Positions 8,607-17,907 of a stretch of DNA of 64,000 nucleotides are shown in pieces (positions within the stretch are counted from its first letter, which is position 1; each line of letters begins with the position of its first letter). A program made the position numbers and the translations under genes. The notes beneath the pieces were generated by a model that searched no databases, had not been told where the DNA came from, and saw nothing but the letters and a program-made list of their open reading frames with translations. The stretch comes from DAIPJH01 sp036770365 (GTDB lineage: Bacteria > Pseudomonadota > Alphaproteobacteria > Rickettsiales > UBA998). The stretch covers positions 1 to 64,000 of the forward strand of contig DAIPJH010000006.1 of assembly GCA_036770365.1 (NCBI GenBank), written 5' to 3'.

Positions 8607-9617
8607 TCAGCTATTGCTATCTTCACGTGAAATTGGGCGTCCTAGTAATTCTTTGATGCCTTCTTTGATCGAAATGCCATTGGTTAGCACACGATGCACT
8701 GTGGTGCAGATAGGCATCGAAACGCCGAGTTTCATGGACAGCTCATAGATAGATTGCGCAGTCGCAACGCCTTCGGTGAGTCCGCTGCTTGCAGTAGTGA
8801 TAGATTCTTGAGAGATCTCTCCTGTACCAAGGCTAAATCCTAGCGACATATTACGTGATTGTAAACTTGAGCAGGTTAGCATGAGATCGCCAATGCCTGA
8901 GAGTCCCATCAAGGTCGATTGTCGACCGCCTTTGACAGCTGCCAAGCGAGACATTTCAGCGAGGCCGCGGGTGATGAGTGCTGCGCGGGCATTCTCCCCC
9001 ATCTTTTGTCCCAGTGCGATACCACATGCAATTGCAATGACGTTTTTAACCGCGCCACCTACTTGCGTTCCGATCACATCATCGGTGATATAGGGGCGGA
9101 ACATACGTCCACCTAGCGCATCTGCCATGTTTTGTGCAAGGAGATTATCATTACATGCCAGTGTAGTGGCGGTGGGTTGACCTTCGGCGGCCTCACGCGC
9201 AAAATTTGGTCCTGAAAGGACTGCGAGTGGATTGCTCGGCAAGATAGTATGTACGACCTCACTCATCAATGCGAGTGAGCCAAGCTCGATGCCTTTAGAT
9301 GCTAAAATGAGTGGAATATGTGGTTCAAGCAAATCTGACATAGTGATACAGAGTGTACGCAATGACTGTGCAGGTACAGAAATCATCAGTATATCTGCTG
9401 TACACGCTTCACGTAAATCTTGTGTTACGTCAATTGAAGGATCAATAAATACCCCTGCTAAGTAAGGTGCATTCATGCGAGTCTCTAAAATACTTTCTGC
9501 GACTGCATCGTTGCGCGTCCAGATTTTAACCTTGCTGCCAGCGCGGTTTGCCAAAATTGCCAGTGCCGTTCCCCAGCCCCCCGCACCCAATACCGCTACA
9601 GACGTTTGCTTACTCAT
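8607..9617 (-). CDS. gpsA: Glycerol-3-phosphate dehydrogenase [NAD(P)+]
   Basis: Reduces dihydroxyacetone phosphate to sn-glycerol 3-phosphate for phospholipid synthesis. The 336-aa protein has the Rossmann motif GAGGWGTALA at the start, LSGPNFAREAAEG, the active-site segment GGAVKNVIAIACGIA and GLSGIGDLMLTC, all in the usual order and at the usual length. Its ATG overlaps the ileS stop by four bases (ATGA-type overlap at 9614-9617), so translation is probably coupled to ileS. Confidence 0.95.
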   Translation of the reverse strand: MSKQTSVAVLGAGGWGTALAILANRAGSKVKIWTRNDAVAESILETRMNAPYLAGVFIDPSIDVTQDLREACTADILMISVPAQSLRTLCITMSDLLEPHIPLILASKGIELGSLALMSEVVHTILPSNPLAVLSGPNFAREAAEGQPTATTLACNDNLLAQNMADALGGRMFRPYITDDVIGTQVGGAVKNVIAIACGIALGQKMGENARAALITRGLAEMSRLAAVKGGRQSTLMGLSGIGDLMLTCSSLQSRNMSLGFSLGTGEISQESITTASSGLTEGVATAQSIYELSMKLGVSMPICTTVHRVLTNGISIKEGIKELLGRPISREDSNS

Positions 9618-12600
9618 GCGCGAACCACTCCGACGGTAATCTCATCCGCTTCTATTTTACCTGAAGCTTTATAGCTGCCTTCAACAACCCCAATGGTGAG
9701 GCTGCGCGCTAGTACTTGCGCACAGATATAGTCCTCATTTTGCAAAATCGCATCCATTAAGCTATTGGCACAATCAATTGTTAGGATGATATGGTCAGAC
9801 ACCTCAAATCCTGCGTCTTTACGGGCTTGCTGCACCATTCGCACTACATCTCGCGCTAGCCCTTCGGCTGCAAGTTCTGGAGTGAGGGTGAGGTCAAGTA
9901 CGACGAGTGCATCATTGCTTGAAAGTGCCTGCGCACCTTGTACAATTTTTGATTCCAACAACATTTCATATTCACCTTCAACTAAAGGCTCGCCGCCTGC
10001 TATGATGCTACCATCACTTGCGCGTGACCAATCGCCTTTGCCCACCGCACCCGCTACTGCTTTCATTTTCGCGCCTAAGCGTTTGCCAGCAACAGGGAAG
10101 CTGATTTTGAGTTTGAGGGATGCGACTTCATCGAGCGCGTCACTAAACGACACTGCCTTAACATTGGTTTCATCCGCAATCAGGTTAGCAAAATAATCAA
10201 CGTTACTGCTAATCGCCGACTTGTAACAAGTTAGCGTTGCAAGTGGTTGACGAATACGCATATTTTCTGAATTACGAATAGCATGCGCAGCATTGCAAAT
10301 ATCCTGCACCCTGTCCATATCGCGCATCAACACTGCGTCCGCTTGATAGGCATCCAACTCCGTTGGGAAGTGTTGAAGGTGGACAGAAGCTTTTGTGCCT
10401 TGCCCAGCGGTTAATCCCAAAAAGATAGATTCCGTGGTCATCGGCAATAATGGTGCAGCCACGCGAAGCACTGTATGTAATACCGTATAGAGCGTATTAT
10501 ACGCCGCTTGCTTATCCGTAGTGATTTCTTTTGCCCAAAAGCGCGGACGGCAACGACGAATATACCAATTATTCAACACTTCAACAAAGCGCGAGATCGC
10601 CTCGCATGCATTCGGCGCATCATAGTCATCCATCGCTATGCGCACAGTCTCAACCATCGCTTTAAGTTTAGCCAGAATATATTTATCCATCACATTGTCA
10701 GAGGAGAGGGAATATTCAGCGCGCACATTATCCGCATTGGCATAAAGACAGAAAAAATTATAGGCGTTATAAATCGGTTTGATATGCAGGCGCACCACGT
10801 CACGAATGAAGCGACCTTCAGGATCAACTCCAATATCCGATCCGCGCATCACAGGCGATGCCATCATCATCCAGCGTAACGCATCTGCGCCAAATTTATC
10901 AAACACTTCCATTGGATCTTTGTAGTTTTTCAGACGCTTAGAATATTTTAAGCCCGTTTCCTCGTCCAACACAACCCCATGACAGATACAATTCTCAAAC
11001 GGTTCTTTGTCAAATAACGCGGTTGACAGCATGATAAGTGTGTTAAACCAACCGCGTGTTTGCCCGATATATTCAGTGATGAACTGCGCAGGGAAGTTAT
11101 CCTCAAACTTTTCTTTGTTCTCAAACGGGTAGTGTAGTTGCGCGAACGGCATTGAACCTGACTCGAACCAACAATCGAACACATCTTCCACACGGCGCAG
11201 CGTATAAGCAGGATTAAGTGGGTCAGGCTTGGTCAGATCGTCAATGAACGGGCGGTGTAGGTCGGTGACTCCCACCCCAAAGAAATCTTGCAATTCGGCC
11301 AGTGATCCAAACACATAAATTTCTTTGTTTTCAGGGTTATCACTGCGCCATATCGGAATCGGGCAACCCCAAAAACGATTGCGCGAGATAGACCAATCAG
11401 GCGCGGTCGCCAGCATATGCCCCATCGCGCCATCACGGATATGCGACGGAACCCAGTTGATTTTGCTATTGATTTCAACAGCGCGGTCGCGGAATTTTGT
11501 CACTGCCACATACCAAGACGACATCGCACGGTAAATGATAGGGGTATCCGTGCGCCAGCAATGCGGGTAGGAGTGGATATATTGTTCTTCTTTGATGAGT
11601 TTATTGTTATTTTTCAGCCAGCGAACAATACGCAAGTTAGCTAAGCCGAATTGATTAAGTTGCGAATCGCTGTATGGCTCGTCAGAGTCTTTGTTGGTGT
11701 CGGCGATGACGTTGAGACCTTTGAGTTTAAGCCCTTCAATGTCAAACACTTCATCCGTATATTTCCCTTGCCCATCAACAGGGCAGACCAGCGGCACACC
11801 GTTCGCCGCGCAGACGCGCTGATCATCCTCACCAAATGCAGGAGCCATATGCACCACACCTGTGCCTGAGCCTTCTTCGATAAAATCTGAACCATCCAAA
11901 ATGCGGAATGCGCCCTTGGCTTTTTGGTCAGCGAAGTAGGGGAAAAGAGGTTTGTAGGTGAGGCCAATTAAATTACTGCCACTAACAATAAAATCAGAGT
12001 TTAGTAATAAATCATGTTCATTAGTAACATCTTTGCGTTCTTTGATGGCAACGAGTTCTTGGGCAACTTGTGTAGCAGGAAAATTATTAATAATAACATT
12101 AGGATTGTTTTGTATAATATAAGCACTGTCTAAATTAGAAAAAATGACAACATATTCAATATCAGATTTAACTGCCAAAGCTAAATTACTCGGAAGTGTC
12201 CAAGGTGTTGTCGTCCAAGCTACTACATAGCAATGCTTTGTAGTAGCTTCTAATTTTTTTACAAACTCAGGCACTTCATCCAACTCAAACGCCACCGTCA
12301 CCGCTTTATCTGTGCGATCCCGATACGCATTATCCAGCTTGGTCTCGAAGTTAGAAAGTGGGGTTTCCGCTGCCCAAGAATAGGGCATCACACGGTACGA
12401 TTCGTAGATAAGCCCTTTGTTGTAAAGCTCTTTAAATGCCCAGATAACGGACTCCATGAAGTTGGTGTCCATGGTTTTGTAGTCATCATGGAAATCAACC
12501 CAACGCGCTTGACGGGTGACGTAGCGTTCCCATTCTGTCGTGTATTTCATCACGCTGGTGCGACAATGATCGTTGAATTTACCAATGCCATATTCCGTAA

Positions 12601-12979
12601 TCGCCCCACGACCCGAAATGCCGAGTTCTTTTTCCGCGCCCATTTCCGCGGGTAAACCGTGGCAATCCCAGCCAAAGCGACGCTCGACGCGATGACCGCG
12701 CATGGTCTGATAACGTGCGACCATGTCTTTGACATAACCTGTCAACAAATGCCCATAATGCGGCAGGCCATTGGCAAACGGAGGGCCGTCATAGAAAATA
12801 TAGTCATTGCTTGAGCCGTCCGCATTTTTAGCAGGGCGGTTCTCGACCGACGCTTTAAACACATCATTTTCTTGCCAATACGCCAGCACTTCCTCTTCCA
12901 ATGCGACAAAATCAGGATTTGGATCAGTCTCAGGATAAGGTTTTGTGTTTGGCGTCATTTTTTCGGCGGTCGCAGTCAT
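9614..12979 (-). CDS. ileS: Isoleucyl-tRNA synthetase, long eukaryote-like type
   Basis: Charges tRNA-Ile. At 1121 aa it belongs to the longer IleS class shared by eukaryotes and Rickettsiales and often linked to mupirocin tolerance. The HIGH-type motif is His74-Tyr-Gly-His77 in GLPHYGH. The KMSKS loop reads Lys678-Tyr-Ser-Lys-Arg in GLKYSKRLKNY, with Tyr where Met or Leu is usual. The editing (CP1) domain carries WTTTPWTLPSNLALAV and ends near GTGVVHMAPAFGEDD. A stretch covering about residues 240-340 is much more AT-rich than the rest. Several C-terminal anticodon-binding segments follow. It is the first gene of an ileS-gpsA pair. Confidence 0.95.
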   Translation of the reverse strand: MTATAEKMTPNTKPYPETDPNPDFVALEEEVLAYWQENDVFKASVENRPAKNADGSSNDYIFYDGPPFANGLPHYGHLLTGYVKDMVARYQTMRGHRVERRFGWDCHGLPAEMGAEKELGISGRGAITEYGIGKFNDHCRTSVMKYTTEWERYVTRQARWVDFHDDYKTMDTNFMESVIWAFKELYNKGLIYESYRVMPYSWAAETPLSNFETKLDNAYRDRTDKAVTVAFELDEVPEFVKKLEATTKHCYVVAWTTTPWTLPSNLALAVKSDIEYVVIFSNLDSAYIIQNNPNVIINNFPATQVAQELVAIKERKDVTNEHDLLLNSDFIVSGSNLIGLTYKPLFPYFADQKAKGAFRILDGSDFIEEGSGTGVVHMAPAFGEDDQRVCAANGVPLVCPVDGQGKYTDEVFDIEGLKLKGLNVIADTNKDSDEPYSDSQLNQFGLANLRIVRWLKNNNKLIKEEQYIHSYPHCWRTDTPIIYRAMSSWYVAVTKFRDRAVEINSKINWVPSHIRDGAMGHMLATAPDWSISRNRFWGCPIPIWRSDNPENKEIYVFGSLAELQDFFGVGVTDLHRPFIDDLTKPDPLNPAYTLRRVEDVFDCWFESGSMPFAQLHYPFENKEKFEDNFPAQFITEYIGQTRGWFNTLIMLSTALFDKEPFENCICHGVVLDEETGLKYSKRLKNYKDPMEVFDKFGADALRWMMMASPVMRGSDIGVDPEGRFIRDVVRLHIKPIYNAYNFFCLYANADNVRAEYSLSSDNVMDKYILAKLKAMVETVRIAMDDYDAPNACEAISRFVEVLNNWYIRRCRPRFWAKEITTDKQAAYNTLYTVLHTVLRVAAPLLPMTTESIFLGLTAGQGTKASVHLQHFPTELDAYQADAVLMRDMDRVQDICNAAHAIRNSENMRIRQPLATLTCYKSAISSNVDYFANLIADETNVKAVSFSDALDEVASLKLKISFPVAGKRLGAKMKAVAGAVGKGDWSRASDGSIIAGGEPLVEGEYEMLLESKIVQGAQALSSNDALVVLDLTLTPELAAEGLARDVVRMVQQARKDAGFEVSDHIILTIDCANSLMDAILQNEDYICAQVLARSLTIGVVEGSYKASGKIEADEITVGVVRA

Positions 12980-13068
12980 AAGATGTCATACTCAATTTTG
13001 GGTAAATGTGAGTAACCGTGATACTGGACTGGGTGAGTGAACGCAACGCTTTTTAGGAAAAAGCAGGC

Positions 13069-14679
13069 TTAAATCTGCGCCACCGCAGCGGGATGTTCTG
13101 TGCGTATTTTTTCTTTATCAGAGAAGCTTGCAAGTGCCGCTGCGTGTGCAAGGTCTTGATGTGTAGGTTTTGCCTCAGTCTTTTGTGCCGACCAGCCATT
13201 TTTATCATGAGGGACAGCCACACTGTCATCCAGCACTTCACCCACAGTCGGTCCAACGCGTGGCGCGGAGATTTTGGTGGATGGGACGTCACTTGGTGTT
13301 TGTACCGCTGCGTTATCTACAGACGAAACATGCACATCCGGTACGATCACAGGTTGTTGTAACACATGCTCTTTTTCTTCCAATGCTTTGAAGTCTCGGA
13401 TGTCTTCTTTCTTATCTTTACGCGCGATGGTACGGCTGAGAATATAAAGACCTGTGGTGCAGACAGAAGTATAAAATGCCTCAAAGGCAACAATTTTAAA
13501 GAGTGAAACTTTATTGATTTTAGTGCCAACAAATTTATCCATTCCGCGTGTAAGCGATGCCACAGCTTGATCAATATGTTCTCTGATAGTTGGTTTTGCG
13601 CTAACGGTGGTAAAACTTGAATTGATGCCATCGATTCGATTACCATAGTCTGCGCCAAATTTATTAAAGAGCAGATCATTGATATTAGCATCTTTGGTAT
13701 AAAGATAATCGGTTGCTTTTGTTGTCGTATCGTTGTGTAGTTTGTTTTTATAAAGAGGTAGTTCCTTGGCAAATTCAGCATCGGCGACTGGTACAGGCAT
13801 GACGGTATGGTTAAAGATAGCACGTGTAGTTTTACCAAACGCTCCTTCGTGTTCAAAACTGACTTTTCCATCGACCTCAATGGGTTCTTTGACCTCCACA
13901 CCATCAGCATTTTTTACTTTTTTGGACTTAAGACCAAACGGTGTGATGTTTTCTAGCAAAACAGCAGTTGGCACAACGATCAATGCCGTAAAAAAGCGGC
14001 CAAGTACCACAGATTTCCATGATTGTTTTGGTTCATCTTGGTACACAGATGTATCATTAGGGGTTGTTCCTAACATCCCATCAATTTTGCGGCTAATGCC
14101 GTTACGATGATCTTCGAATTTCTTGACAAGTGGTGCAAATAACGTACCGTCAGCAAAGGAGAAAAAGACGAAACGAGACATCTTGGCCGCATTTTGGCTC
14201 ATGCCAAAATCCATCAAGGTGTCATCCATCCACTTACCGCGCTTTGCCATGAATTTACCAAATTTACCAAAAGTATGCTTTTCAGTTTTGGCAATCATTT
14301 CATTGGGGTGGAAGATGCGTTTTTCACCGTCTTTGATAAGTTCAACCGCTTTTTCAGCGGTGTTTTTTATCTCTGATGTAGTAACTTTTTCTCCACCATG
14401 TTCGGTCAAATAGGTAAAAATCACCGAAAGTCCAAATACTCCCGTATTGGTCAAAATAGGATAAAGTAGCGTGTCAAAGATACGCATACCCGTGGTACGG
14501 TGTTTCTTCTCTTGTTTCTTTGGAGAGGCAGACAATACAGGGGAAGCGTCCAGAGCTGGAGCTAGCGCAGGAATCTTAGGCGCAACCACAGCGTCAGGCG
14601 TTCTTTCAACGTCTTCCAAGTTATAATGTAACTCTGTATCTTCTGTGTGCATAGATTCCAATGCGGGCATAAACGGCAA
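13069..14679 (-). CDS. Unknown protein with several hydrophobic segments
   Basis: A 536-aa protein I do not recognise. After a Pro/Ala-rich N-terminal region (about 1-60) it has hydrophobic stretches near 70-90 (LLYPILTNTGVFGLSVIFTY), 175-190, 230-250 (FFTALIVVPTAVLLENI) and 400-420 (AFYTSVCTTGLYILS). It is likely a polytopic inner-membrane protein with large charged loops. The last 110 residues are Pro/Val/Ala-rich and probably disordered. It is monocistronic, convergent with nothing, and lies upstream of ileS on the same strand with 89 bp between. The start could be either Met1 or Met4, or a later Met (MRIFDTLL). Confidence 0.5.
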   Translation of the reverse strand: MPFMPALESMHTEDTELHYNLEDVERTPDAVVAPKIPALAPALDASPVLSASPKKQEKKHRTTGMRIFDTLLYPILTNTGVFGLSVIFTYLTEHGGEKVTTSEIKNTAEKAVELIKDGEKRIFHPNEMIAKTEKHTFGKFGKFMAKRGKWMDDTLMDFGMSQNAAKMSRFVFFSFADGTLFAPLVKKFEDHRNGISRKIDGMLGTTPNDTSVYQDEPKQSWKSVVLGRFFTALIVVPTAVLLENITPFGLKSKKVKNADGVEVKEPIEVDGKVSFEHEGAFGKTTRAIFNHTVMPVPVADAEFAKELPLYKNKLHNDTTTKATDYLYTKDANINDLLFNKFGADYGNRIDGINSSFTTVSAKPTIREHIDQAVASLTRGMDKFVGTKINKVSLFKIVAFEAFYTSVCTTGLYILSRTIARKDKKEDIRDFKALEEKEHVLQQPVIVPDVHVSSVDNAAVQTPSDVPSTKISAPRVGPTVGEVLDDSVAVPHDKNGWSAQKTEAKPTHQDLAHAAALASFSDKEKIRTEHPAAVAQI

Positions 14680-14901
14680 TAATTCAGTTTGTATAGTACA
14701 TTATTTTTGCGCAAGAAATATGACGTTTTTATGAAGTTTTGCACGACTAGCATGCCAAAATCATCAATGGATTGATATATAAACTTTTTGTATATGTAAA
14801 ATAAAATAAATGTCACATGAAATGTGTGTTATTTATTCTCTGTTGATTGCTTGCATTCAGACGCAATGTAAGTAAAGTACGGCTTTTGCAGCGAGACAGT
14901 T

Positions 14902-16074
14902 ATGACCAAAGACGCAACCAAATTGACCACTTTCGGGCGCACTAAATTCACCGGTGGATTTCCCTGTGTCAATCCTCCGACGTACCGTGCTTCCACCATT
15001 CTCTATCCTTCGCTTGCGGAGTTTGAGAAAGGTGAATGTGGGCAGTATGACCATGTGACCTATGGGCGATATGGTTCGCCGACCCACCAAGCATTAGAAG
15101 AGATTTTATGCGCACTCGAAGGCGCGGATGGTGCAATCATGTCGTCTTCAGGTTTGGCAGCGATTACAGTTGCACTAACAAGCTTTTTAAAAGCGGGCGA
15201 TCATATGTTGCTTTCCGACAGTGTCTACGGACCAACACGTGATTTTTGCACCAAAATGCTGGCGGGTTACGGTGTTGAGGTTGAGTTTTTCGCGCCTGAT
15301 GCGGATGGTGAGGCGATTCGTCCGCTGATGAAGAAAAATACTAAGGTAGTGTTTGTTGAAGCACCAGGGTCACTGACGTTTGAGATGCTGGATTTTGATT
15401 CGATCGCTATTGTCGCACATGAGTTTGGTGCGGTAGTGATGTCGGATAATACGTGGGCAACACCGCTTTATTTCAAACCCTTTGAGCATGGCATTGATAT
15501 TTCAATTCATGCGGCAACTAAATATATTTCAGGGCATTCCGATGTATTGATGGGAGTGATTACTGCAAAAGGTAAACATCTAAAAACACTTAAGGCTGGT
15601 GATAAATTGCTTGGCGTGCGAGCTGGAGGAGACGACGTCTCGTTGGCACTGCGTGGCATACGCACGATGGCACTGCGCCTTGATCATCATTATAAAACTG
15701 CGCTTGATATTGCGCAGTGGCTAGAGCAGCAACCACAAATTAAGCGTGTCTTGCATCCTGCTTTACCAAGTGACGCTGGGCATGCACGCTGGAAAAAATA
15801 TATGACAGGCGCGTGTGGTCTTTTTGGGGTGGAGCTTCAAACAGGCTGTAGTCATGCTCAGCTTGCCGCTATGCTAGACGGTTTAAAATACTTCAAAATG
15901 GGTTTTTCATGGGGTGGATTCGAGAGCCTTGTCATTCGTGTGCATCCATATAAATTGCGTAGCGTGTCAAAATGGGCAGAAGATACGGTGATCTTACGCC
16001 TGAATATTGGTTTGGAAGATGCAGCGGATTTGAAAGAAGATTTACGTGCTGGCTTACTTAGATTGGCATCTTAA
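14902..16074 (+). CDS. metC: Cystathionine beta-lyase (PLP enzyme)
   Basis: A 390-aa Cys/Met-metabolism PLP-dependent lyase that would cleave cystathionine to homocysteine, pyruvate and ammonia. Family marks are YGRYGSPTHQALEE, the SSSGLAAIT segment of the PLP phosphate site, DNTWATPLYFKP, and the PLP lysine Lys207 in HAATKYISGHSD. The C-terminal segment SWGGFESLV is typical of MetC-type beta-lyases. Homocysteine from this step and from AhcY in this window feed the methionine cycle. Related gamma-lyases cannot be fully excluded. It converges with the membrane gene at 16087. Confidence 0.88.
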   Translation: MTKDATKLTTFGRTKFTGGFPCVNPPTYRASTILYPSLAEFEKGECGQYDHVTYGRYGSPTHQALEEILCALEGADGAIMSSSGLAAITVALTSFLKAGDHMLLSDSVYGPTRDFCTKMLAGYGVEVEFFAPDADGEAIRPLMKKNTKVVFVEAPGSLTFEMLDFDSIAIVAHEFGAVVMSDNTWATPLYFKPFEHGIDISIHAATKYISGHSDVLMGVITAKGKHLKTLKAGDKLLGVRAGGDDVSLALRGIRTMALRLDHHYKTALDIAQWLEQQPQIKRVLHPALPSDAGHARWKKYMTGACGLFGVELQTGCSHAQLAAMLDGLKYFKMGFSWGGFESLVIRVHPYKLRSVSKWAEDTVILRLNIGLEDAADLKEDLRAGLLRLAS

Positions 16075-16086
16075 TGCCGACAGAAT

Positions 16087-16656
16087 TTAGTCTTTTTCTG
16101 CAGTCGTTGGTTCATCTCGCAACCCATATAAAAAGGGTAGTTCTCCGCGAAGGGCATAGCCAAGGCTTGCGGTAGAACATAACACGAGCGTTAAAAAGAT
16201 CACCTCTCCAATCAACACGTAGAGCGGAGAATTCTCTTCTAGATTCATGCTCATGCTATGCCCACCCATGTGATAAGCGAGTGAGGCGACCATAACGGAT
16301 GCCAACAGAAAACCTCGTGTTTGGCAAATATTGACCGTAAAAGCATAGATCAAGATTGAACCGAGTGTGAATTCATCTAATAATGGGTAGAGTTCTCCAT
16401 CAATATGAATGAGCGAACCAACCGTAAACATTAGCACAAAGGAAATAGGCAATAAAATGATCTCGTCATGAGGAAAAGCGCACCCTGCCAACGCTACCAT
16501 CATCACCAACGAGACATAAAGTGGTTGATCAAGATAATACATAAATCCCAAACTCATCCCCACCCGCGCCATACCAGAAGGGTAGAGCAGCAAAAAAGGA
16601 ACGGCTGCCATCAAAAAAATGATGATAAAAAGCATGGGAAAATAACGGTTGAGCAT
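16087..16656 (-). CDS. Polytopic membrane protein, unknown
   Basis: A 189-aa protein made almost entirely of hydrophobic helices, about six: near 8-26, 45-58, 63-82, 90-105, 112-128 and 145-168. Short charged tails end it (ELPFLYGLRDEPTTAEKD). It has no recognised transport motif. A segment with histidines (AYHMGGHSMSM) lies near residues 127-137. The gene ends 12 bp from the metC-like stop on the other strand. A 203-bp AT-rich divergent region separates it from the ModA-like gene. Confidence 0.55.
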   Translation of the reverse strand: MLNRYFPMLFIIIFLMAAVPFLLLYPSGMARVGMSLGFMYYLDQPLYVSLVMMVALAGCAFPHDEIILLPISFVLMFTVGSLIHIDGELYPLLDEFTLGSILIYAFTVNICQTRGFLLASVMVASLAYHMGGHSMSMNLEENSPLYVLIGEVIFLTLVLCSTASLGYALRGELPFLYGLRDEPTTAEKD

Positions 16657-16859
16657 ATTTTTATTGTTGTTATATTTATTAATGTTAGGTGCGATGGATG
16701 ACTTAAAATTAATTAATTATTAATAATTTGAGCAGAATTATCATACTCCTAGCGCAAAAGCAAATAAAAACATGGTGAGCCAACAGGTTAAAGTTGCACA
16801 TACACGCGCCGTGCGTCATAATAAATTTCTTGGATCTCTAGAATAATAGGCGTTAGCGC

Positions 16860-17843
16860 ATGGTGCGTTTTTTTACACGTAGAGTATATGTTTATACTGC
16901 TTGGGCAATGTTCTTAGCGTTGAATATGCTCGTGCTGCCATCCATCGCAAGCGCGGAAGAAGAGGGTATGCAAGCTGTCCCTGAATCGGTTATCTCCACC
17001 CCAACGCAAGAGACTGAAAAAAACACTCCCTACTACCCACCAGAGTCGCAGCAAGCTGAGAGTAAGCCGTTGATGCAGCCTATTAAGACGTTGGAAGAGC
17101 AAAAGTCTCAGGATAATTCGAGCATCTCATTGATGGCAGATGCCTCACTCATTACGCCAATCTCTATCATTGCGCGTGAATTCTCACGAGAAAAACATGT
17201 GCCTGTTGCTCTGGAATTTGGGTCAACCAAGGAACAAGTAGATAAAATATTGGGCGGGGCAGAGGCAAATGTGTTCATCTCTGTGCAACCGCTGTGGATC
17301 AAAAAGCTACAAGATAATGGCCTAATTGATGTGTATTCCCGTACTAATATTGCGCGCAACACACTGGTGGTCGCTGCACCGCTTTATGTAAGTAGTTTTG
17401 ACTTATCGCTCAAACGCAAAAAGCAGAATAAAAAATATTTTCCATTGGGTGATGAAGAATTCAAATTTGGCTTTGCTGACGCACAGCTTTTGGCTGAGGG
17501 TAATTATCTTATTGAATCTATGAATATGTTGGAACTCGATAATGAGATGAAAATGCATTATTCTCTATTCAAAGATATGTTCTCTATGGCGCACGCGATT
17601 GAAGAATTTGGATTTTATGGCGCAATGTTTAAAAGCGACACTTATTTGCACCCCAAGCTTCATGCGGTGTCAACTTTTCCAGATAATGCGCATAATCCGA
17701 TTACCTATCAGGCGGTGGTGGTGGCGGGGGAACATATGGACGAAGCACGTCGTTTTATTGCATACCTTAAAACCTCTGAAGCAAAAGCTATTTTCAACCG
17801 TTATGGCTTTGAGGATGTTGCTCCTGAACTCACTGCAAATTAA
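16860..17843 (+). CDS. Orphan ModA-like periplasmic substrate-binding protein
   Basis: A 327-aa exported protein with a signal peptide ending around SIASA-EEE (residue 31). A Pro/Gln/Glu-rich linker runs to about residue 85. The rest fits the ModA/SBP_bac_11 fold: ADASLITPISIIAREF, VALEFGSTKEQ, the segment ANVFISVQPLWIKKLQDNGLI, and the end SEAKAIFNRYGFEDVAPEL. ModA proteins bind molybdate or tungstate for an ABC importer, but no modB or modC gene is near. Ser residues occur in both ligand-loop positions (ADASL, FGSTK). The ligand is unknown. The long N-terminal linker is unusual for a free binding protein. PBP1A follows after 64 bp. Confidence 0.72.
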   Translation: MVRFFTRRVYVYTAWAMFLALNMLVLPSIASAEEEGMQAVPESVISTPTQETEKNTPYYPPESQQAESKPLMQPIKTLEEQKSQDNSSISLMADASLITPISIIAREFSREKHVPVALEFGSTKEQVDKILGGAEANVFISVQPLWIKKLQDNGLIDVYSRTNIARNTLVVAAPLYVSSFDLSLKRKKQNKKYFPLGDEEFKFGFADAQLLAEGNYLIESMNMLELDNEMKMHYSLFKDMFSMAHAIEEFGFYGAMFKSDTYLHPKLHAVSTFPDNAHNPITYQAVVVAGEHMDEARRFIAYLKTSEAKAIFNRYGFEDVAPELTAN

Positions 17844-17907
17844 TCTTGTGAGCGTGACAAAGAATCCTCTTTTCAACTGCTAATTCTGTGCGTATATTCC
17901 GCCTCCT

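Noticed and set aside
13034..13060. Stem GCTTTTT/AAAAAGC past the 13069 gene
   Set aside because: An A/T stem without a following U tract; likely chance.
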